Shown here: positions 60,201-64,000 of the stretch, one piece after another
Numbering within the stretch: position 1 is the first letter of the stretch
Layout: the number at the start of each line of letters is the position of its first letter
From: Sipunculus nudus
Lineage: Eukaryota > Annelida > Sipuncula > Golfingiida > Sipunculidae
Assembly (NCBI GenBank): GCA_026874595.1
Contig: CM049311.1
Location: 10,261,676-10,325,675, forward strand
Reading direction: 5' to 3'
DNA length: 64,000 nt
The notes under the pieces: model-generated
What the model saw: the letters and a program-made list of their open reading frames with translations, nothing else
Told to the model about the DNA's origin: nothing
Databases searched by the model: none
Made by a program: the position numbers and the translations under genes

Positions 60201-61658
60201 ATTTATTTGTAGATTAAATACAGGAACTTTTTGTTTGGAGAGAAGAGAGTTTATAAGTACACCTGGCTGAGTAATTATCCTTTGTTAGCCTAAGGATGGC
60301 AATTATTGTTGTATCAGGAAAATATACGGCAGCACAACTGTAAACAGCACTCCCTGCACTCAGTATGCAGCAGTGGGGATATGCTCCATAATGGCAGGCT
60401 GGTGTATATTTGCCTGTTTTTCCTCTGGCTATATCCCTGTGTGTACACAAATAATACCTATTTTTATTTATTTACCTAGGTAGACTCAGCACACTGACCA
60501 CCCACAGCTGTTGTCATGGACTGTTACCATAGCAACAAAGTTAAGATGTAAGTGGAGCAGGAGCAGTTGCCAGGCATGATAACCTCATGTAAGTTGCCAT
60601 AGTAACAAAGATGAAATGTGATATGAGCAGGGTGGGATCAAACTGTCATGGTAATTTACCAAAGCAACAAAAATGAAAAGCCAGATCAGTCGTCAGGCAT
60701 GATGTTGTCATAGTACATTATCATAGCAACAAAGGTGAGATTAGGGATATGAGTTGTCATGTGTGATGCTGCCTGACTGAGTGTATGATGTCCATGTTCT
60801 GGGCTCATACATCGAGCTCTGACATTTTCAATCTAGACCTGTGTTTGTCTGCTGACGAGGTAGTGACGTGAACAGCACCAGGTTTGCATATTTTTACATG
60901 TGGAAGACAGACGGCTTGCCCTTGAAAAAGGCGTAACCATAAATAAGTCATCTTGGGGGATTAAATACCATCATCCAAGGTCAGATGTAATTCTAATACT
61001 CCATATAAACCATAAAGATAAGATTCTCAAAAATGTTAATAATGTTGTACCAATATGATATTCCTCCTACCTGCGCCTGCTGTTGTCTCAGTGGATATTT
61101 TGTTTAGAGTTTTTACCAATATGTCGTAACAAACAGTGACCTCAATGCTGCTTTATGTCAACTTATAATTAAGGGAACAAATCTAGATTTTAGTAAAGCA
61201 ACTGGTCTTTCCTCACATACAGATATCACCCTTGAGGGGTGTGGCAGTGTAGCATCTTCTTATCATATATGAAGACAACAAGTATCCCAAGTGCTACCCT
61301 AGGCCAGCCAACCCTGGACAGCTAGAATACTTAACCACCAGGACTGGTTTCTTGATCATCACTGATCCATTGGACAGTGTCATTATTGGGCATCTGGTCA
61401 CTCTGGTGATAGAATGGGCTAACAATGTATGATATGTTATATTGAGCTGATTCTTACCTTTGAGTCAATCCCGATGCAGTCTTTGCAGTCTTCACAGGTA
61501 TTAGCGAAGAGTTTTTCGTAACACTTGATGCAGTAGGGGTGCTCCTCTCGCAGAATGTAACGGTGTCCCGTCAGGGACATGTCACAGTCGAAGCATGCAA
61601 AGTGGCCGTTATGGAAGTCCTGGTCCATGGCTTTTGTGTATTCTCCAGAAAATATCAA
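51057..61658 (-). CDS. Lmpt: Limpet-type LIM-domain protein, 3' five exons (5' part off window)
   Basis: Coding exons in transcript order are 61658-61458, 53860-53686, 53038-52869, 52425-52239 and 51205-51057. Together they are 882 nt, 293 aa plus TGA, with all phases consistent. The product carries a half LIM and four full LIM domains, each with CxxC...WHxxCFxCxxC...CxxC zinc ligands (the third has FHxxC instead of WH). This is the FHL module, which scaffolds proteins at the sarcomere, adhesions and nucleus. The first exon starts in phase 0 with LIFSGEYTKAM and a preceding AG, matching the Drosophila Limpet internal exon (LSGEYTKAM). That implies further upstream exons, probably another LIM and a PET domain, beyond 64000. 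An FHL-like short start is possible at the internal Met (61628-61626). Family call secure; the choice of Limpet over FHL rests on the N-terminal extension. Confidence 0.93.
51549..51942. mobile_element. Non-autonomous element with TGTCCCCC ends in the last Limpet intron
   Basis: Opens TTATGTCCCCCACTTT and closes ATAAGCGGGGGACA, inverted ends of about 12 bp. A GACAGATGGACAGACAGATAG stretch lies near the right end. Confidence 0.5.
52239..52425 (-). CDS. Lmpt: Limpet exon: LIM domain with GGITYKG
   Basis: Acceptor TTTTTTCAG, donor ACAG|GTCTGT, ending in phase 1. It encodes INKGGITYKGIPFHRECFTC and FTSRDEKPYCADCFGELFAK, matching Limpet FTSRDEKPYCAECFGELFAK. The usual Trp before the zinc-binding His is Phe here. 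Confidence 0.95.
52869..53038 (-). CDS. Lmpt: Limpet exon: LIM domain with GTKSFIPRE
   Basis: Acceptor TTCTTTCAG, donor GAG|GTAAAA. It completes a split Gly codon, then MKKFEYKGKQWHEQCFCC and QPIGTKSFIPREQEVICVPC, nearly identical to the matching FHL/Limpet domain (IGTKSFIP). Confidence 0.94.
53686..53860 (-). CDS. Lmpt: Limpet exon: LIM domain with DLSYK start
   Basis: Acceptor TGTGTGGCAG, donor GGCTG|GTACGT, ending in phase 1. It encodes DLSYKEKHWHEKCFKCADC and LYCADCHDNNFAARCDGC, directly continuing GIDSK of the previous exon as in Limpet and FHL2. Confidence 0.94.
53861..61457 (-). other. 7.6-kb Limpet intron
   Basis: I find no additional LIM exon on either strand, and the flanking exons (GIDSK, DLSYK) join directly as in relatives. 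It contains the X-box cluster at 60523-60730 and an insertion-like piece ending near 54855 (GACAGACCC...GGGAGACATAATTC). Confidence 0.6.
60523..60740. repeat. Degenerate 62-70-bp tandem repeat carrying X-box motifs
   Basis: Four units each contain an RFX X-box-like inverted repeat: GTTACCATAGCAAC (60523-60536), GTTGCCATAGTAAC (60593-60606), TTTACCAAAGCAAC (60655-60668) and ATTATCATAGCAAC (60717-60730). The first two fit GTNRCC-N2-RGYAAC perfectly. GAGCAG and CAGGCATGAT words recur between them. Confidence 0.75.
61458..61658 (-). CDS. Lmpt: Limpet exon: half LIM plus start of next LIM
   Basis: Acceptor ATTACAG, donor AAG|GTAAGA, phase 0 at both ends, 67 codons. It encodes GHRYILREEHPYCIKCYEKL and FANTCEDC, then GIDSK. 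The equivalents are GKKYILREESPYCVVCFETL in human FHL2 and GIDSK in Drosophila Limpet. Confidence 0.93.
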
Positions 61659-62189
61659 CTGTAATGACACAAGTATAAAGTTCTATTAATGTGTATATCA
61701 AACACACTGACTTCTGGTATAGATGTAATTCATGGTGAATATAAAATGTGGGTTGTGAAAATATTTGTGGAGTTCAGGAAGTTTTTTAATGTCCATTGTT
61801 GAGAGATATTACCTTTCTTTCCATGTTTTGCCAAAATTTTATGGCTTAACTCCACACTTCCTGGAGTCGTTGAACTTTTTAGGGTTTTAGTTAATTAGTT
61901 TAACTTTCATACCACTCCTTTATATTCTGATTCCACCCCTAATATATGTGCTTAAAGATAATCAATCCCACACAGTTGGACTCTGTAAGCCATATATCTC
62001 AGCATGAAGGATATATATAGATGAAAATTACTGCAGGGGCTATTTTCCTGCATAGGGTACAATGGTGTACTTTTGAAATGAGGACATATTCTTTGCAAAA
62101 TGACATCAGTATTACGCTTCCAGCTGACATAAAAATCTTTTCTTCATATATACATCACTTTCATCCTGGATTATATATTATACACACAC

Positions 62190-62224
62190 AAACACACACA
62201 CCCTCACACACACACACACACACA
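62190..62224. repeat. (CA)n microsatellite
   Basis: A CA dinucleotide tract with two interruptions. Confidence 0.95.
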
Positions 62225-62594
62225 TATATATAGTACAAAGGTTTTATCTCAATTTTTTTATACTGTTTTTTAGACACTGTTCATCTACTAATAAACTATA
62301 GTGTTTTCAGCTCAACAAGAGCAAGAATGTTTGTTTACAGTATGCAAACAGCTCCGTAGGCATACTAAAAGATTTTCCTGTCTTTATACCTGGCACACCT
62401 GGTGACTCGTGGGCCATAACACTCAGCAGTTTACCATGACCATTGACATATCTTACCATTCAAAACTGTCAGCAACATTTCTGAATAACTTTCTGAGCTG
62501 ATACTGAGAATAACTTATACTTGTCAGTCTCAAAATATGAAAATAAAGAAAACAGACAAGACCTATCATTATGGCTAAGCAGGACTAAAAGCTT

Positions 62595-63042
62595 AACTGA
62601 AAAACATTTGTGGACAACAAGTATCCTCCTGAACTGAAAAACATTTTTGGGCTAGAAGTTGCCTCACGAACTGAAAAACATTTTTGGGCTACAAGTTGCC
62701 TCACGAACTGAAAAACATTTTTGGGCTACAAGTTGCCTCATGGACTGAAAAACATTTTTGGGCTACAAGTTGCCTCCTGAACTGAAAAACATTTTTTGGA
62801 CTACAAGTATCCTCCTGAACTGAAAAACATTTTTGGGCTAGAAGTTGCCTCACGAACTGAAAAACATTTTTGGGCTACAAGTTGCCTCACGAACTGAAAA
62901 ACATTTTTGGGCTACAAGTTGCCTCACGGACTGAAAAACATTTTTGGGCTACAAGTTGCCTCCTGAACTGAAAAACATTTTTTGGACTACAAGTATCCTC
63001 CTGGACTGAAAATCATTTTTGGACTACAAGTTACCTTCTGAA
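62595..63042. repeat. 37-bp minisatellite with higher-order period
   Basis: About 12 units of AACTGAAAAACATTTTTGGG CTACAAGTTGCCTCACG. Units 2-6 and 7-11 repeat the same series of variants (CTAGAAG, CTACAAG, CTACAAG, CTCCTG, then GGACTACAAGTAT), giving a 186-bp (5 x 37 + 1) higher-order unit. Confidence 0.95.
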
Positions 63043-64000
63043 ATACTGACTGTATCAGCTGATATATAATAATAAAATAAATTTCTGTTGAAATGTGTAT
63101 CATATTTGGATTGGTCTAAAGATGTATTTATATCAAAATTACAAATGTATCTAGAAATTGATAAAATGGTCAATCAAGAATAGTCCAGTCCATCAATAGA
63201 AGACTTATTATAAAAGTATAAATAAGTGGAAAACAAAATATTCTGACCCCGGTCAACTAGACATTAACACAGAAGATGTTTTGCAAGGTATTCTGAAAAT
63301 TCATAATTTGTAGTTTCTTGCACCATTATGCTATTTAGTTGACAATATCTATTAGAATATTGAATCATACTGGGCTTGTGTCCATTCAACCATAATTCAA
63401 ATTCCTGTATTTCATGTTAAGAACTGCATGACATAACACCAGTTACCTGAGACCATAAACTAGCTTCATATATTATCCTGGAAATATATCCCTCATATAG
63501 ATATGATAAGGCCTTTTATTGTGTTACCACGGAGATGCTAAGCTCAGCCCCTGTATCATGACAACAAGTGATAAATAAAATCCTGGTAATGTATAAGCAT
63601 CCCTGATTTAAGACACTGAGTGTGAATGAACATATCATCTAACGGGAAAACAAGCAATGGTTAACTATCTCTAAAGGAAAAAGTACAAAAGGCAAAATGG
63701 GAAAAAAAGTCCAGCAATTAACCTTTTCCAGCAAACTTTCCTTTTCCAGCATTATACAGTAGACTGAAATTACACAAGATGTAATGGCAGGAACACACTC
63801 CCCCTGGGTCTGATAAATACAACATTGTTTTTACGGAGCCTCTACTGCTCAGGCTGCAGAACTGTATTTTTGTCATTTCAGAAATAGAAAGCTTTCAATG
63901 GATGCACTCACAGTGACTACTCCAGGTTGTTATAACTGTGGTGATAAGGATGGATGGATAGTTATTATTGATGTAACACTTAGCAAGCACTGGGAAGTAT
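63043..64000. other. Right edge, presumed Limpet intron, no exon seen
   Basis: No LIM or PET-domain coding block is seen on the - strand up to the window end, so the next Limpet exon must lie outside. Confidence 0.55.

Noticed and set aside
62595-63042. CRISPR-like regular array
   Set aside because: Repeats are contiguous 37-bp units without unique spacers, no cas genes are near, and the surrounding DNA is an animal gene. It is a minisatellite.

Overview
The window is AT-rich animal nuclear DNA: intron-rich genes with GT-AG junctions, long introns, many microsatellites, and dense families of short non-autonomous repeats. I saw no bacterial, phage or organellar gene arrangement. Gene structure and repeat style fit a lophotrochozoan, most likely a marine bivalve mollusc. 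That assignment is an inference from the repeat families and is not certain.

Two genes can be read with confidence, and they converge. On the + strand, 16525-28851 is a complete ten-exon sialate O-acetylesterase gene (SIAE). Its phases join perfectly into 551 codons plus a stop, with a signal peptide, the GQS nucleophile block and the WHQTAD block. On the - strand, 51057-61658 holds the last five coding exons of a Limpet-type LIM-domain gene (four-and-a-half-LIM module). Its upstream exons lie beyond the right edge of the window.

The left 15 kb holds weaker material: a CpG-rich block with a possible first exon ending in an ATG directly before a splice donor (6393-6395), a short matching exon at 7656-7723, a decayed zinc-finger protein gene of probable mobile-element origin (about 7790-9165), and exon-like pieces between 10606 and 14852, some broken by stops or frameshifts. 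The 22 kb between the two 3' ends (28852-51056) shows no convincing coding sequence. It holds the SIAE 3' UTR, several repeat elements, a perfect CTCF-type motif, and probably a long Limpet 3' UTR.

Repeats dominate the rest. They include a family bounded by TAGCTCAGCTGAC and GACCCATGGGTCACTTGTT (22602, 29923, 34147, 45620), a 340-bp tandem array in SIAE intron 4, several inverted-repeat MITEs, a 37-bp minisatellite with a five-unit higher-order period at 62595-63042, and many long G/C homopolymers.

I do not see a clearly new biological system. The leads I rate best are a tandem duplication of the SIAE exon 2 splice acceptor that makes an out-of-frame decoy, a four-copy cluster of RFX X-box-like motifs in the Limpet intron, TFEB/MITF-type motifs just before the SIAE start, and a 14/14 CTCF core match between the convergent genes.
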